64,000 nucleotides of DNA from CAVVIH01 sp963748295 (GTDB taxonomy: Bacteria; Acidobacteriota; Vicinamibacteria; Vicinamibacterales; 2-12-FULL-66-21), in NCBI GenBank assembly GCA_963748295.1, contig CAVVIH010000006.1:1240001-1304000 (forward strand). Reading direction: 5' to 3'. The position numbers were made by a program, and so were the translations under genes. The notes beneath the pieces were generated by a model. It made no database searches. It was not told the origin of the DNA and saw only the letters and a program-made list of their open reading frames with translations. This document shows, piece by piece, positions 1 to 9,230 of the stretch. Every line of letters starts with the position of its first letter. Within the stretch, counting starts at the first letter, position 1.

Positions 1-1882
1 GCGTTCGTAGCAGTTTCCCCTTCCGCGGCGTCTGATACGACCGTTCGCGTCCCGTCAGCGTATCGAGGACGACGATGCGGAACTCGTGGCTGTATGCGAC
101 GTGTCGGCCGTCCGGGAACCAGGAGGCGCCCCACATCTGGCCGTAGCGATTCGACGTCAGGCGCTGCATCTCGCCGGTCTTCAGATCCAGCGTCCACAAA
201 TTCCAGACGCGAGGCTTGTCGGACTCGGCGCGGACGAACGCCAGCGTGGTGCCGTCGGGCGACCAGCTCGGCACCGCGGCAAAACCCTCGCCGCTGACGC
301 GCTTGACGTTGGTGCCGTCCGAGTTCGCGATGTAGACGCCGCGTTCGCCGTCGCGATCCGAGTCGAACGCGATCTGCGCGCCGTCGGGCGAAGGCCTCGC
401 ATGAAAGTTCCGCGAGTTGTCGTCGACGATGCGTGTGATGCGCAGCGTCGTGCCTTCGTCGCTCGTGTCGGCGCGCATGAGCGCGCTGCCCCGCTCCCCT
501 TGCGCGTGATAGAACATCGCGGTGCCAGCCGCGGCAAACGAGGGCGACCACGCCGTTTCGGAGTCGGTCAGTCCTGTCGCCGGCGCCGCGGTGCCGACGG
601 TCCCCTCGGGAATCCTCGCCGCCTTGACCGCCTCGGCGGGCCGCGCGCTGGCCGGCGGCGGCACCACGTCAGCGGGCGCCGACGGCTCGGGCTCGGGCCG
701 GGCCGCTTCCGCGTTCAGCGGCGCGGGCGGTGTCGCCGGCGCCGGCGTTGCCGTCTGCTGCGGCGGCGTGCTCAGCGCGGCATTCCAGAGATCAGCTGGC
801 GACACGCCGTATCGCTGACTTGCGAGCGGCGCGAGCACGAGAAGCAGCGTTGCCGCAATCGCGAGCGCGACGGCCGTCCTGAGACCTTTCCGGTGGCTTT
901 CGGTGCCGGAGCGCGGCTCATCCGCAAGAATCGTGGCGGTGCGCGCGAGCGTCACTTCCGCAACATCGACTCGAGGAACTTCGACCGGCAACGGTTCGAC
1001 CGAAACTTCAGGCGCCTCGACGTGCGAAACGGAAACGGCTTCGACCGCGGTTTCGGCCGGCGGCGTCTCGCGCTCGGCCTCGTCGAGCATCGGCCACACC
1101 GTGGCGATGACGATCTGCTCGTCCAGGCCCGCGGCGCGCGCGTATCGGACGAGCTGCGTGCGGCCGTACAGCCCCGCTGGCCAGTTCAGCAGGTAACCCC
1201 ATTCGAGCTGCCGCAGCAGCGAAGCGGGAATCCGGCTGCGTTCGGAGACGTCGGAGAGTGACAGCCCGGTCGCCCGTCGGGCCCTGCGGATGTCGGAAAT
1301 CGTCAGCGATTCACGCCCGATGCGCGCGAGCGCCTGCGTGGACGGCTTCGGTTCGGCACGACGCGGCTCGAGCTCAGGCTGAGCAGTCGTGTCGATCGGC
1401 GGCGGAGCCTCGAGCGGCGAGTCAATCCGTTCCGCCGGCGCAGCCGCCTCCGACTCGTATCGCGCGACGATCCGGCGAATCGCCACGGCGGAATCCGGCG
1501 CCGCGAATCGCTGAAGGGCATCCGCGAAGCTGTCGAGCGAGGGATATGGCGGGACGTCGAGCATCCCGAGGGCGCGAACGATGCACAGGCGCAGAGCTCC
1601 GGGCACCCTGAATTCGGGGCCCGCGTCCTTTGGCGGCAGCAGCGCGTCGAGGAGCTGCGCCGCGCGTGACACGGCACGGCCTCCCGCGGCCACAGGTCCT
1701 TCAACCGTGATGGTTCCCGCTCGCCCGAGACGAATCACGTGCGCAGACGGAACGCCGGGCACTTCGCCGCGCGCAACCTGCAGCAGCACTTCGCGGGCGA
1801 TCGTGACTGCCTCGAACGGAAAGAGACGAATGCCCGCCCCTGCCAGATCAGCTAGCGAAAGTCTCGTGTCGTCTGTGAACAT
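1..1882 (-). CDS. HTH / transmembrane / TolB-like propeller protein, 3' end outside window
   Basis: Reading the minus strand from an ATG at 1882 gives an open frame of 627 residues that leaves the window without a stop. It starts MFTDDTRLSLADLAGAG. A RodZ-like helix-turn-helix lies near residues 193-255 (ISDIRRARRATGLSLSDVSE). One membrane segment follows near 337-356 (TAVALAIAATLLLVLAPLAS), then a Pro/Ala-rich linker. From about residue 470 there are PD40/WD40-like repeats with the typical SPDG turns (PSPDGAQIAFDSD, SWSPDGTTLAFVR, SWFPDGRHVAYSH). The order predicts a cytoplasmic DNA-binding or cytoskeletal HTH and an extracytoplasmic propeller. Its target is unknown. It lies downstream of the pseudokinase group on the same strand, 252 bases away. 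The gap shows no clear gene. Confidence 0.8.
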   Translation of the reverse strand, partial: MFTDDTRLSLADLAGAGIRLFPFEAVTIAREVLLQVARGEVPGVPSAHVIRLGRAGTITVEGPVAAGGRAVSRAAQLLDALLPPKDAGPEFRVPGALRLCIVRALGMLDVPPYPSLDSFADALQRFAAPDSAVAIRRIVARYESEAAAPAERIDSPLEAPPPIDTTAQPELEPRRAEPKPSTQALARIGRESLTISDIRRARRATGLSLSDVSERSRIPASLLRQLEWGYLLNWPAGLYGRTQLVRYARAAGLDEQIVIATVWPMLDEAERETPPAETAVEAVSVSHVEAPEVSVEPLPVEVPRVDVAEVTLARTATILADEPRSGTESHRKGLRTAVALAIAATLLLVLAPLASQRYGVSPADLWNAALSTPPQQTATPAPATPPAPLNAEAARPEPEPSAPADVVPPPASARPAEAVKAARIPEGTVGTAAPATGLTDSETAWSPSFAAAGTAMFYHAQGERGSALMRADTSDEGTTLRITRIVDDNSRNFHARPSPDGAQIAFDSDRDGERGVYIANSDGTNVKRVSGEGFAAVPSWSPDGTTLAFVRAESDKPRVWNLWTLDLKTGEMQRLTSNRYGQMWGASWFPDGRHVAYSHEFRIVVLDTLTGRERSYQTPRKGKLLRT

Positions 1883-2134
1883 CCGCCGCGCGTGAATGCT
1901 ACTTTCCTGCCATTCTGTGCACCGTTCGAGAATCGGCGAAAATTCAGCAACGATTACCGAAGGGCTCGGCGGCGAGCGTAAACGGATGAGCGGAGGAGAG
2001 GTCGTACCGGTCCTCTAAATTACACGGGACCGGGCCGGGCGCAGGTTATTCAGGCGACGCCGTTGTCTCCGATTCGTACACCTCATTGCTATCGATTGCC
2101 ATAGCCATGTGGCTCGATGGACCGGGCGCCGCTG

Positions 2135-3031
2135 CTACTTCGACACACTGATCTGAACGAGCTTGCGATAACGCACGGCTTTCCCGTTCAGCGTCGCGGG
2201 ACGGTAGCGCCAGTCCTTCGCGGCGGAGAGCAGCTGCGAGTCGTAGATTGGATGCAGCCGGACGCGGAGATCCAGACCGATGACCCGTCCCTGCTCGTCG
2301 ATGATCACTTCGAGCAGCCCCTTGTCGCGGATCTGCGTTCTGATGGTCGTGGGCACCGAGGGCACGTCCTGCTTCTGCGCCACCGGCGGCACGACTTCCG
2401 GCTCCTCGGAGCTGAAGATGTGGCCGACCGGATAGCCGGTCCTGGCCGGAGCCGGCGCCGCGGAAGGAGCCGACTCTTCCTTCCTGGGCGCGGGCGGCGG
2501 CGCGGCGGCCGCAACGCTGAGATCGAGGAATCCGGCGACCAGCACGCGCATATCGCCGAGCCGTCCGGCCATCTCGGGATCGTCGATGAGCCTGAGCAGC
2601 TCGCGGAACTGACGTTCGGCGTTCACGAAATCCTTGCGATCGTAGGTGGCCTTCGCACCGGCATATCTCGTACGCGCGATCTCCGGCAGCTGACGCTGGC
2701 GTACTTCCGAGAATGCGCCGCGCACGCGCGGCGACGCCTCGGACTCGCTCGGCTGATACATCGGGTCGGCGGCAACGACCGCGGCAATAGCCGCCTCGGC
2801 TTCCTGGCTTCTGCCCAGCGCAAGCAGACACAGGGACCGGTACTGCTCGATGGCCTTCAGATCGATGCCCGGCCCGCCCTCGGCCTGACGAAGGCTGTTG
2901 AGCACGATGAGCGCCTCTTCGTAGCGTGCCGCCGCATACAAATCGCGCGCGGTGGTCAGCGGTGACTGTTGGGCCGCTGCCGGTGCCGCCAGGCATCCCG
3001 CCAGCAGCAGCATCGCGAATGTACGTTTCAT
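2135..3031 (-). CDS. Secreted TPR-like protein with C-terminal TonB_C domain
   Basis: This encodes 298 residues from the ATG at 3031. The frame is open further upstream, but MKRTFAMLLLAGCLAAPAAA is a clear signal peptide and sits 8 bases after the stop of the PEGA gene, so the later start is chosen. Residues about 22-180 are helical and TPR-like (ARDLYAAARYEEALIVLN; KDFVNAERQFRELLRLI). A Pro/Ala linker follows. The last 80 residues match a TonB C-terminal fold: GLLEVIIDEQGRVIGLDLRV, then KDWRYRPATLNGKAVRYRKL. Unlike true TonB it lacks an N-terminal membrane anchor, so it probably acts free in the periplasm. It belongs to one transcription unit with the two upstream genes. The function is not known. 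Confidence 0.82.
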   Translation of the reverse strand: MKRTFAMLLLAGCLAAPAAAQQSPLTTARDLYAAARYEEALIVLNSLRQAEGGPGIDLKAIEQYRSLCLLALGRSQEAEAAIAAVVAADPMYQPSESEASPRVRGAFSEVRQRQLPEIARTRYAGAKATYDRKDFVNAERQFRELLRLIDDPEMAGRLGDMRVLVAGFLDLSVAAAAPPPAPRKEESAPSAAPAPARTGYPVGHIFSSEEPEVVPPVAQKQDVPSVPTTIRTQIRDKGLLEVIIDEQGRVIGLDLRVRLHPIYDSQLLSAAKDWRYRPATLNGKAVRYRKLVQISVSK

Positions 3032-3039
3032 GACGTTCC

Positions 3040-4017
3040 TCACTTCATGTCCACGCTGAGCCGCACCGGGCCTCCGAGCGTCACCGAAATCGCGTGGCGC
3101 TTGTCGCCGAACTGCGGGTGCTTGAAGACGACCTCGTGCGAGCCGATCGGCACCGAGAGGTTGCCAATCGGCGTCTCGCCGACGCGCTGGCCGTCGATCC
3201 AGACCTCGGCCCACGGCGACGCGTTCAGGCTGACGGTGCCGTTCGGCAGCTCGGCGGCGACGCTCGCCACCTTTCCGGCCGGCACGTTGACGATGCGCGT
3301 GGCGCTGTATCCCAGCGATTCGTTGACCAGCTGGAGCTCGTGGCGGCCCGCGGCCACCATGATTCGATCGGCATCGGTGGTCCCGATCACCCGGCCGCCC
3401 TCACGGACCTCCAGGGAGAACGGCGCCTTGATCGTGAGCCATCCGGAGACCGGCGCACCGGCAGGGACCGCCGCGCCGACGGGCGCAAGCAGCGATGCGG
3501 TGCCCCCGGCCTGGACGCTGACGACGTGCCGCGCCGAGGCCTCGGGCGTTTCCAGGATGACTTCGTGATCGCCCGGCAACAGATCGGCGACCGTCAGCGG
3601 CGCGACGCCGCGCGCGACCCCGTCGACGGTGACCTTGGCGCCCGCCGGCTGCGACTCGACCCGCAGGTGGCCGACTTCGGGCGTGTTCGCGAACTCGAAA
3701 TTGTGCGAGACCTGCGCGCCCGCCGTCGCGTTGAACGGGATCACCCGCGGCACGCCGCGGCCGCGCAGCTCGAGGATGTGCGCGCCCGGCGTCACCGAGA
3801 CGCGGGCGGGCGTCAGCCCCTTGTCGACGCCGTCGACGAACACCTGCACGCCAGGAGGATTCGATTGGACGACGAGCGTGCCCATCTCGGGCGCCGTCGG
3901 CGGCACGCTGGCCGTGAAGAACTTTGGCGCCGCAAATCCGCAGGCGACGATGATCAACACCGCGCCGACCGCCAGCAAGGCTTTCCGGGAAAAACGGACC
4001 GCCCTTCTCTTTTTCAC
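3040..4017 (-). CDS. Membrane-anchored PEGA-domain protein, probably the C-terminal half of the upstream pseudokinase
   Basis: The product is 325 residues from a GTG at 4017. A basic stretch (KKRRAVRFSRK) precedes one membrane segment (ALLAVGAVLIIVACGFAA). At least three PEGA-type repeats follow outside the membrane: VVQSNPPGVQVFVDGVDKG, VESQPAGAKVTVDGVARG and LNASPWAEVWIDGQRVG. PEGA domains are cell-surface modules often fused behind bacterial Ser/Thr kinases. The same reading frame stays open upstream of the GTG and spells a sensible juxtamembrane linker (LFDPDNPFNIAEPQQPG). The GTG may therefore be internal, with the gene continuous with 4014-5252 through a one-base frameshift near 4070-4110. 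As written, the two frames overlap by four bases (GTGA). Confidence 0.8.
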   Translation of the reverse strand: MKKRRAVRFSRKALLAVGAVLIIVACGFAAPKFFTASVPPTAPEMGTLVVQSNPPGVQVFVDGVDKGLTPARVSVTPGAHILELRGRGVPRVIPFNATAGAQVSHNFEFANTPEVGHLRVESQPAGAKVTVDGVARGVAPLTVADLLPGDHEVILETPEASARHVVSVQAGGTASLLAPVGAAVPAGAPVSGWLTIKAPFSLEVREGGRVIGTTDADRIMVAAGRHELQLVNESLGYSATRIVNVPAGKVASVAAELPNGTVSLNASPWAEVWIDGQRVGETPIGNLSVPIGSHEVVFKHPQFGDKRHAISVTLGGPVRLSVDMK

Positions 4018-5252
4018 CCCCGGCTGCTGCGGCTCGGCGATGTTGAACGGATTGTCGGGATCGAAGAGCGGCGAGCGGTCCTGCGCGCGTGCGGCCGCGC
4101 GAGATCCGCCGCCGGAATGAGGTCGGTCAAATCGCGCGCCGGCGCCGGTACTGGCACAGGCGCGGGCGCGGGCGCCGGTGCGGGTTCTCTCGGCGGCGCG
4201 GCCGGAGCGCGGAACTGGTCCATCGCGGGCGCCGGAATCTCCGGAGCTGGCGGCGGCGCCGCGCGCTTCACATTCGGGACAGCCGCCGGCACGACAACCG
4301 GCGCGGGCGCCGAGATCGGAGTGGGCTCCTCGAGGAAATGCGGCTCGAGCAGCGCCTGAATGTACCGCGACAGGAACGTCTCCAGCGCAACCGGCGCCGC
4401 CACGTACATCGAGTCTTCCGCGACCAGCTCCTCGAGCGCCGACAGCGCCTCGGGCGCGGACGCAAACGCGCGGCGGGAGTCGAGCTGCAGCGCGCGCGAC
4501 AGCCAGTCACGCAGCGCCGGAGACAACGGCTGCTCTTCGCCGAGCGAAGTACGTTCACGCGCCTCATTGAGGAGATGCGTCAGCCGGTGCGGAAACTCTT
4601 CGACGGCCAGCGGCCGGCCGAGCAGCAGCGCCAGCGCGACCAGCCCCATGCCGGTGACGTCCGCCCGGTGATCGAACCGCGACGGGCCGGCGCTCGGCGG
4701 CATCGCGATCCGGAACTCATTCCACAAGCGCTCGCGCGAGAACTGGAGCTGCTCGATCGCGGCGGCGACGACGTGCTCGACGATGACGAGCCGCGCATGC
4801 GGGGTCACGATCAGGCGCTCGGGCGCGATCAGGCCGTGCGCGACGTCGCGTGCATTCTCGTGCAGCAGCGCGACGGCCGGCACCAGCTGGCGAATCAGGC
4901 AGATGGCGGCGTTGATGTCCAGCTGCAGCCGGCGCTCGTACGCGACGCGGAGAATGTCCGAGAGCCGCGTGCCCTCGACATGATCCGACACGACCGCGAG
5001 ACCCGGCGCGGGGACCTGCACGCGATCGACCCGGCGCACCCGGGCGTAATAGGCGTGGCGGAAATTCGCCAGGCGCGCCGTCCGCTCACGCAGCGCAAAC
5101 TCGAACGACGGCACTGCCGAAAGCGCAGGGTGGATTCTCAGGATCTGGAGGAGCTCGCCGGTCGCGCCATCGGCCGCCACGACGCGGTCCCCGATGCCGT
5201 CACAGAACAGTGGCGCCTCAGGGCGGTCAGAGGACATAGGAGTGGTGTTCAT
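4014..5252 (-). CDS. Ser/Thr pseudokinase-like protein with Pro-rich C-terminal linker
   Basis: From the ATG at 5252 this gives 412 residues; a TTG at 5267 and an ATG at 5237 are alternatives. The fold of a bacterial Hanks-type kinase is recognisable: LVPAVALLHENARDVAHGLI matches the alpha-E and catalytic loop, and RADVTGMGLVALALLLGRP matches the alpha-F helix with its conserved Asp. Catalytic residues are missing. The ATP-binding Lys strand reads LLQILR, HRD is replaced by HGLIAPERL without an Asp, and there is no DFG (VIVEHVV instead). It should therefore be a pseudokinase, a scaffold rather than an enzyme. The tail after residue 330 is Pro/Ala-rich and ends in a basic stretch (RRTARRSSIPTIRST) that looks out of frame. 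The downstream PEGA frame supplies the expected linker. Confidence 0.75.
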   Translation of the reverse strand: MNTTPMSSDRPEAPLFCDGIGDRVVAADGATGELLQILRIHPALSAVPSFEFALRERTARLANFRHAYYARVRRVDRVQVPAPGLAVVSDHVEGTRLSDILRVAYERRLQLDINAAICLIRQLVPAVALLHENARDVAHGLIAPERLIVTPHARLVIVEHVVAAAIEQLQFSRERLWNEFRIAMPPSAGPSRFDHRADVTGMGLVALALLLGRPLAVEEFPHRLTHLLNEARERTSLGEEQPLSPALRDWLSRALQLDSRRAFASAPEALSALEELVAEDSMYVAAPVALETFLSRYIQALLEPHFLEEPTPISAPAPVVVPAAVPNVKRAAPPPAPEIPAPAMDQFRAPAAPPREPAPAPAPAPVPVPAPARDLTDLIPAADLARPHARRTARRSSIPTIRSTSPSRSSRG

Positions 5253-5463
5253 TGGGGCGACCGCCAACCCTGCAACCGCAAGTCCAGTTTTGGTCAGGCG
5301 TCCCGGATCGGCCGCAACTGCCTGTTTTCAAGGGACTCAGGGCCTCTCGCCACCCCCGTTCGGGCAGCCCCCCGATGACAATCTCCGCAGGTGAATCGCG
5401 ATTCTGTAAGCGCCCCGGAGGCTGATGGCGTTATCTTGTTGCGCGAATTGTCACGAGGCACGG

Positions 5464-5546
5464 GCTACGTGCGACGAGCGACGTGCTACGTGCGGCTTGT
5501 AACGTGCTGTGTGCTCCGTGCATTTGGGATTTGGGATTTGGGGGTT
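5464..5546. repeat. Intergenic CGTGC-type short repeats plus TTTGGGA triplication
   Basis: The 311-base gap between the divergent pseudokinase and M28 genes holds no ORF. It contains degenerate repeats built from ACGTGCGAC/ACGTGCTACGTGC (5467-5515), followed by three copies of a TTTGGGA-like heptamer (5523-5545). The same CGTGC family recurs at 43564-43630, 43691-43767 and 63735-63808. Confidence 0.7.
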
Positions 5547-5563
5547 GTGATGGGGGGAGGACG

Positions 5564-7168
5564 ATGAGATTCCTTGTCCGGCAACGGCCGGTGCTGTCGG
5601 CGTGTTTGGTGCTGACGCTGGCCCTGACGCTCGTTCCGGTGTCTGCGCAGCAGGCGCCGGAAAAAGTCGACTACGACGCGATTTACAAGATCAAACAGGA
5701 GGGGTTCCAGAACTCGAAGGTGATGGAGATCATGAGCTGGCTGACCGACGTCTACGGTCCGCGGCTCACGAACTCGCCGGGCTTCAGGAAAGCGGGCGAC
5801 TGGGCGGTCAAGGAAATGACCGGATGGGGGCTCGCGAACGTCAAGCTCGAACCGTTCGGACCGTTCGGCCGCGGCTGGGCGAACGAGAAGTTCTACATGA
5901 TGGCCACCACGCCCGGCGGCAGCTTCCCGGTCATCGGCTATCCGCAGGCGTGGACGGCCAGTACGAACGGCGTCCTCTCCGGGGAGGCGGCCCTCGCCGT
6001 CATCGAAACCCCTGAGGACCTCGCGGCGCAGAAGGGCAAGCTCAAGGGGAAGATCGTCCTCACGCAGGCGATGCGGGAGGTGCAGGCGCTGTGGTCGCCG
6101 CCCGCTCAGCGATACACCGCCGAACAGCTGCTCGCGATGGAAGCCGAAACCGATGCGGCCGGACGTGGAGGCCGCGGCGGCCGCGCCGGCGGGCCTGGCG
6201 GCGGGCGCGGCCAGGCGCAGACCTTCGCGCGCACGCGCATGCAGTTCTTCAAGGACGAGGGCGTGATCGCGCTGGTGACGGCGGGCCGCGGTGACGGCGG
6301 CACGGTCTTCGTCCAGGGCGGCCAGGGCGTCGGATCACGCGAGGCCAACGCCGATCTCGGGCTTCCCTCGGTCACCATCGCCATCGAACATTACGGCCGC
6401 ATCGTCCGCACCCTCGAGAAGCAGCAGCCCGTGAAGATCGATCTCGAGATCAAGAACACGTTCAGCGACGACACCATGTCCTTCAACGTCGTCGGCGAGA
6501 TTCCGGGAACGGACAAGGCGGACGAGGTCGTGATGCTCGGCGCGCACTTCGACTCATGGCACGGCGGGACCGGCGCGACCGACAACGCGGCGGGATCGGC
6601 GGTGATGATGGAAGTGATGCGCATCCTGAAGCAGAGCGGCGTGCGGCTGCGCCGGACGGTGCGCATCGGCCTCTGGGGCGGTGAGGAACAGGGCCTGCTG
6701 GGCTCGCGCGCCTACGTCACGAGCCACTTCGCCAACCGCGCCGACATGGTGCTGAAGCCGGAGCACGCGAAGTTCTCGAGCTACTACAACGTCGACAACG
6801 GCACCGGCGCGATTCGCGGCATCTACACGCAGGGCAACGAGGCGGTTTCGGGCATCTTCGAAGCCTGGATGAAGCCCTTCCGCAACATCGGCATGACGAC
6901 AATCACGATCAGGGACACGGGCGGAACCGATCACCAGTCCTTCGACGCCGTCGGGCTGCCCGGCTTCCAGTTCATCCAGGATCCGGTCGAGTACGACACC
7001 CGCACGCACCACTCGAACATGGATGTCTACGAGCGCATCCAGGCGGCCGACATGAAGCAGAATGCGGTCATCGTCGCCGCCTTCGTGTATCAGGCGGCCA
7101 CCCGCGACGAGAAGCTGCCTCGTAAACCGCTGCCGAAGCCGCAGGGCAGCGGCCGCGGAACCCAGTAG
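5564..7168 (+). CDS. Secreted M28 family zinc metallopeptidase
   Basis: This is 534 residues from the ATG at 5564, preceded by a strong ribosome site (GGGGGGAGGACG). The longer frame from 5483 would add repeat-encoded residues before the signal peptide and was rejected. Residues 1-29 form a signal peptide ending LVPVSAQQ. A PA-like inserted domain (about 140-300) includes a Gly/Arg-rich stretch (GRGGRGGRAGGPGGGRGQ). The peptidase core shows the M28 metal ligands in order: GAHFDSWHGG (His) and GATDNAAGS (bridging Asp) near 327-340, GGEEQG (Glu-Glu) near 372, NVDNG (Asp) near 410 and DTRTHHSN (His) near 482. It probably trims peptides outside the cytoplasmic membrane. Confidence 0.93.
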   Translation: MRFLVRQRPVLSACLVLTLALTLVPVSAQQAPEKVDYDAIYKIKQEGFQNSKVMEIMSWLTDVYGPRLTNSPGFRKAGDWAVKEMTGWGLANVKLEPFGPFGRGWANEKFYMMATTPGGSFPVIGYPQAWTASTNGVLSGEAALAVIETPEDLAAQKGKLKGKIVLTQAMREVQALWSPPAQRYTAEQLLAMEAETDAAGRGGRGGRAGGPGGGRGQAQTFARTRMQFFKDEGVIALVTAGRGDGGTVFVQGGQGVGSREANADLGLPSVTIAIEHYGRIVRTLEKQQPVKIDLEIKNTFSDDTMSFNVVGEIPGTDKADEVVMLGAHFDSWHGGTGATDNAAGSAVMMEVMRILKQSGVRLRRTVRIGLWGGEEQGLLGSRAYVTSHFANRADMVLKPEHAKFSSYYNVDNGTGAIRGIYTQGNEAVSGIFEAWMKPFRNIGMTTITIRDTGGTDHQSFDAVGLPGFQFIQDPVEYDTRTHHSNMDVYERIQAADMKQNAVIVAAFVYQAATRDEKLPRKPLPKPQGSGRGTQ

Positions 7169-7191
7169 ATAGTCGAACCCTGCAGGTCGGA

Positions 7192-7211
7192 GGCGGAAGT
7201 AGAATTCCGCC
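7192..7211 (+). terminator. Small hairpin after the M28 gene
   Basis: GGCGGAA and TTCCGCC form a perfect 7-bp stem around a 6-base loop, 23 bases after the M28 stop and 8 bases before the next start codon. There is no T-run, so it could equally affect translation of the next gene. Confidence 0.35.
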
Positions 7212-7218
7212 TTCGACC

Positions 7219-9186
7219 TTGCCTCGCCTCCGACACGCGCTCGTCGCGCTCCTCGTTTTCGTTTTTCTGGCGGCCGCCGGCACCTGGCCGCTCGCGGCGA
7301 ATCTTTCCTCCCGCATTCCCCACGACCTCGGCGACCCGGTTCTCAACACGTGGATCCTGTGGTGGAATTCGCAGGCGGTCCCGCTCACGGCCGAGTGGTG
7401 GAATGCGCCGTTCTTCGTGCCTCTCCCCGGATCGCTCGCACTCTCGGAACATCTCCTTGGCATCGCGGTTCTGACCACGCCGCTGCAGATGGCGGGCGCG
7501 AGTCCGGTGACCGCCTACAACGTGGCGATGCTCATGTCGTACGCGTTGTCCGGGTTCTTCGCTTATCTGCTCGTGTTCCGCCTGACGGGTTCGGTGATCG
7601 CGGCGGCCGCCGCCGGAGTGGCCTTTGCGTTCGCGCCCTATCGCGCCGGCCAGCTCGCGCACATCCAGGTGCTCACCTCGCAGTGGATGCCTTTGATGCT
7701 CCTGGGCATGCACGCCTACGTCGAAAGCCGGCAGCCGCGGTGGCTGGTGATCTTCGGCATCGCCTGGCTGATCCAGGCGGCTTCGAACGGTTACTACATG
7801 CTGTTCGTGCCCGTGCTGATCGTGCTGTGGATCGTCTGGTTCACGCATTGGCGTCGCGAGCCTCGCGTGAGCGCGGCCTTGATCGGCGCATGGGTGACGG
7901 CCTCGCTGCCGCTGCTGCCGGTGGTTCTGAAGTACAGGGAGATACACGGTTCGTTCGGGTTGGGACGGAGCCTGGGCGACATCAGGCAGTTCAGTGCGAC
8001 GCTCGAGTCCTTCGTCTACGCGCCGCCCATGCTCGCGCTGTGGCCGTCGAGCGATCAGGCATCGTCTGCCGAGGACTGGCTCTTCCCCGGCCTGACGGTC
8101 GTCGTGCTCGCGGTGGGCGGCGTTGTCGCGCTGTTCCGAGGACGGCTGCTCGGCGACGCGATCGCGCGGCGATCGGCGTTGCTGTTCTACGCCGGCGCGG
8201 CTCTGTTCGTGTTCCTGCTGGCGTTCGGACCCGGCGGCGAGGGCAGCGAGCCGCCATCGCTCCTGCGACCTTATACCTGGCTGATGTGGCTGCCTGGCTA
8301 TGGCGGTCTTCGCGTGCCGGCGCGCTTCGCGATGCTCGGCGCATTGTGCCTCGCCGTTGCGGCGGGGCTCTCGATTGCGTCGCTGCTGAGAAACAGGACG
8401 CGAATGCGAACGGCCCTGGCCTGCTTCGCGCTGGCGGGCATTGCCGCAGATGGCGTGATGGAGCCGATGCCGCTCGCCGTGCCGCCGCAGCGAGTGATGC
8501 TGGCGGACATCGGCGACGCAAACATTCTCGAGATCCCGACGACCGACGCCAGCCTGAACGCGGCGGCGATGTACCGCTCGATCTTCCACGGCCGTCCACT
8601 GATCAATGGATACAGCGGCTACATGCCGTATCACTATTCAATCCTTTCGCTCGCGCTCTGGCGAGGTGACCGATCCGTCCTCTATTACCTCGCCCGCGAA
8701 CGGCCGCTCGCGATCATCGTGAACAGCGAGGCCGATCCCGCCGGCGACTTCCGCCGGATGATCGCCGCGGTCCCCGGCGTGCAGGAACGGAGCGTCAGCG
8801 GAGCGGGTGCGACTTTTCTCCTGCCGCTGCAGCCGCCTTTGCCCCCCGAGCCCGCTGGTGTGCGGCTGCCGGCGAAGTTGACGATGGCCGATCGGGCGGT
8901 TGTCGCGGACCTCGAACAGCCGCACTCGATCACTGCCATCGACATCCCGGTCCGGGGGCGCTACACGAGCCTCGCCGGACGGATCGCGATCGAGGTGTCG
9001 GACGATGGGGTGGAGTGGCGCCGGGTCTGGCTTGGCTGGACCGGCGAGTTCATGCTCGACGCCGCGCTGCTCGATCCGGCGATCGCGCCGGTCAGGATTC
9101 CAGTGCCTCCCGCGCGGGCGCGCTACGTGCGCATGTATCCGGCAGATGCCTGGATGCGCGACGAGCTGACGATCATCGGGAACTAG
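7219..9186 (+). CDS. Polytopic membrane protein, GT-C/YfhO-like, with C-terminal discoidin-like domain
   Basis: This encodes 655 residues from a TTG at 7219; no ATG or GTG in frame gives the full first membrane segment. The N-terminal segment LRHALVALLVFVFLAAAGTW and about ten further hydrophobic helices run to residue about 410. An early acidic loop (HDLGDPVLNTWILWW) resembles the Asp-containing first loop of GT-C glycosyltransferases that use polyprenyl-linked sugars. The soluble C-terminal part ends in a beta-rich segment (SITAIDIPVRGRYTSLAGRI ... RYVRMYPADAW) like an F5/8 type C carbohydrate-binding fold. A role in transferring sugars to a surface polymer or protein is plausible, but no donor or acceptor can be named. 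Confidence 0.75.
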   Translation: MPRLRHALVALLVFVFLAAAGTWPLAANLSSRIPHDLGDPVLNTWILWWNSQAVPLTAEWWNAPFFVPLPGSLALSEHLLGIAVLTTPLQMAGASPVTAYNVAMLMSYALSGFFAYLLVFRLTGSVIAAAAAGVAFAFAPYRAGQLAHIQVLTSQWMPLMLLGMHAYVESRQPRWLVIFGIAWLIQAASNGYYMLFVPVLIVLWIVWFTHWRREPRVSAALIGAWVTASLPLLPVVLKYREIHGSFGLGRSLGDIRQFSATLESFVYAPPMLALWPSSDQASSAEDWLFPGLTVVVLAVGGVVALFRGRLLGDAIARRSALLFYAGAALFVFLLAFGPGGEGSEPPSLLRPYTWLMWLPGYGGLRVPARFAMLGALCLAVAAGLSIASLLRNRTRMRTALACFALAGIAADGVMEPMPLAVPPQRVMLADIGDANILEIPTTDASLNAAAMYRSIFHGRPLINGYSGYMPYHYSILSLALWRGDRSVLYYLARERPLAIIVNSEADPAGDFRRMIAAVPGVQERSVSGAGATFLLPLQPPLPPEPAGVRLPAKLTMADRAVVADLEQPHSITAIDIPVRGRYTSLAGRIAIEVSDDGVEWRRVWLGWTGEFMLDAALLDPAIAPVRIPVPPARARYVRMYPADAWMRDELTIIGN

Positions 9187-9230
9187 CTCACGGTGTCAGA
9201 GGATGAGGAGAAGACGGAGGACACGAAGTT

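Noticed and set aside
86..1261. 391-codon plus-strand frame
   Set aside because: Antisense to the HTH/TolB-propeller protein, which has coherent domains on the minus strand.
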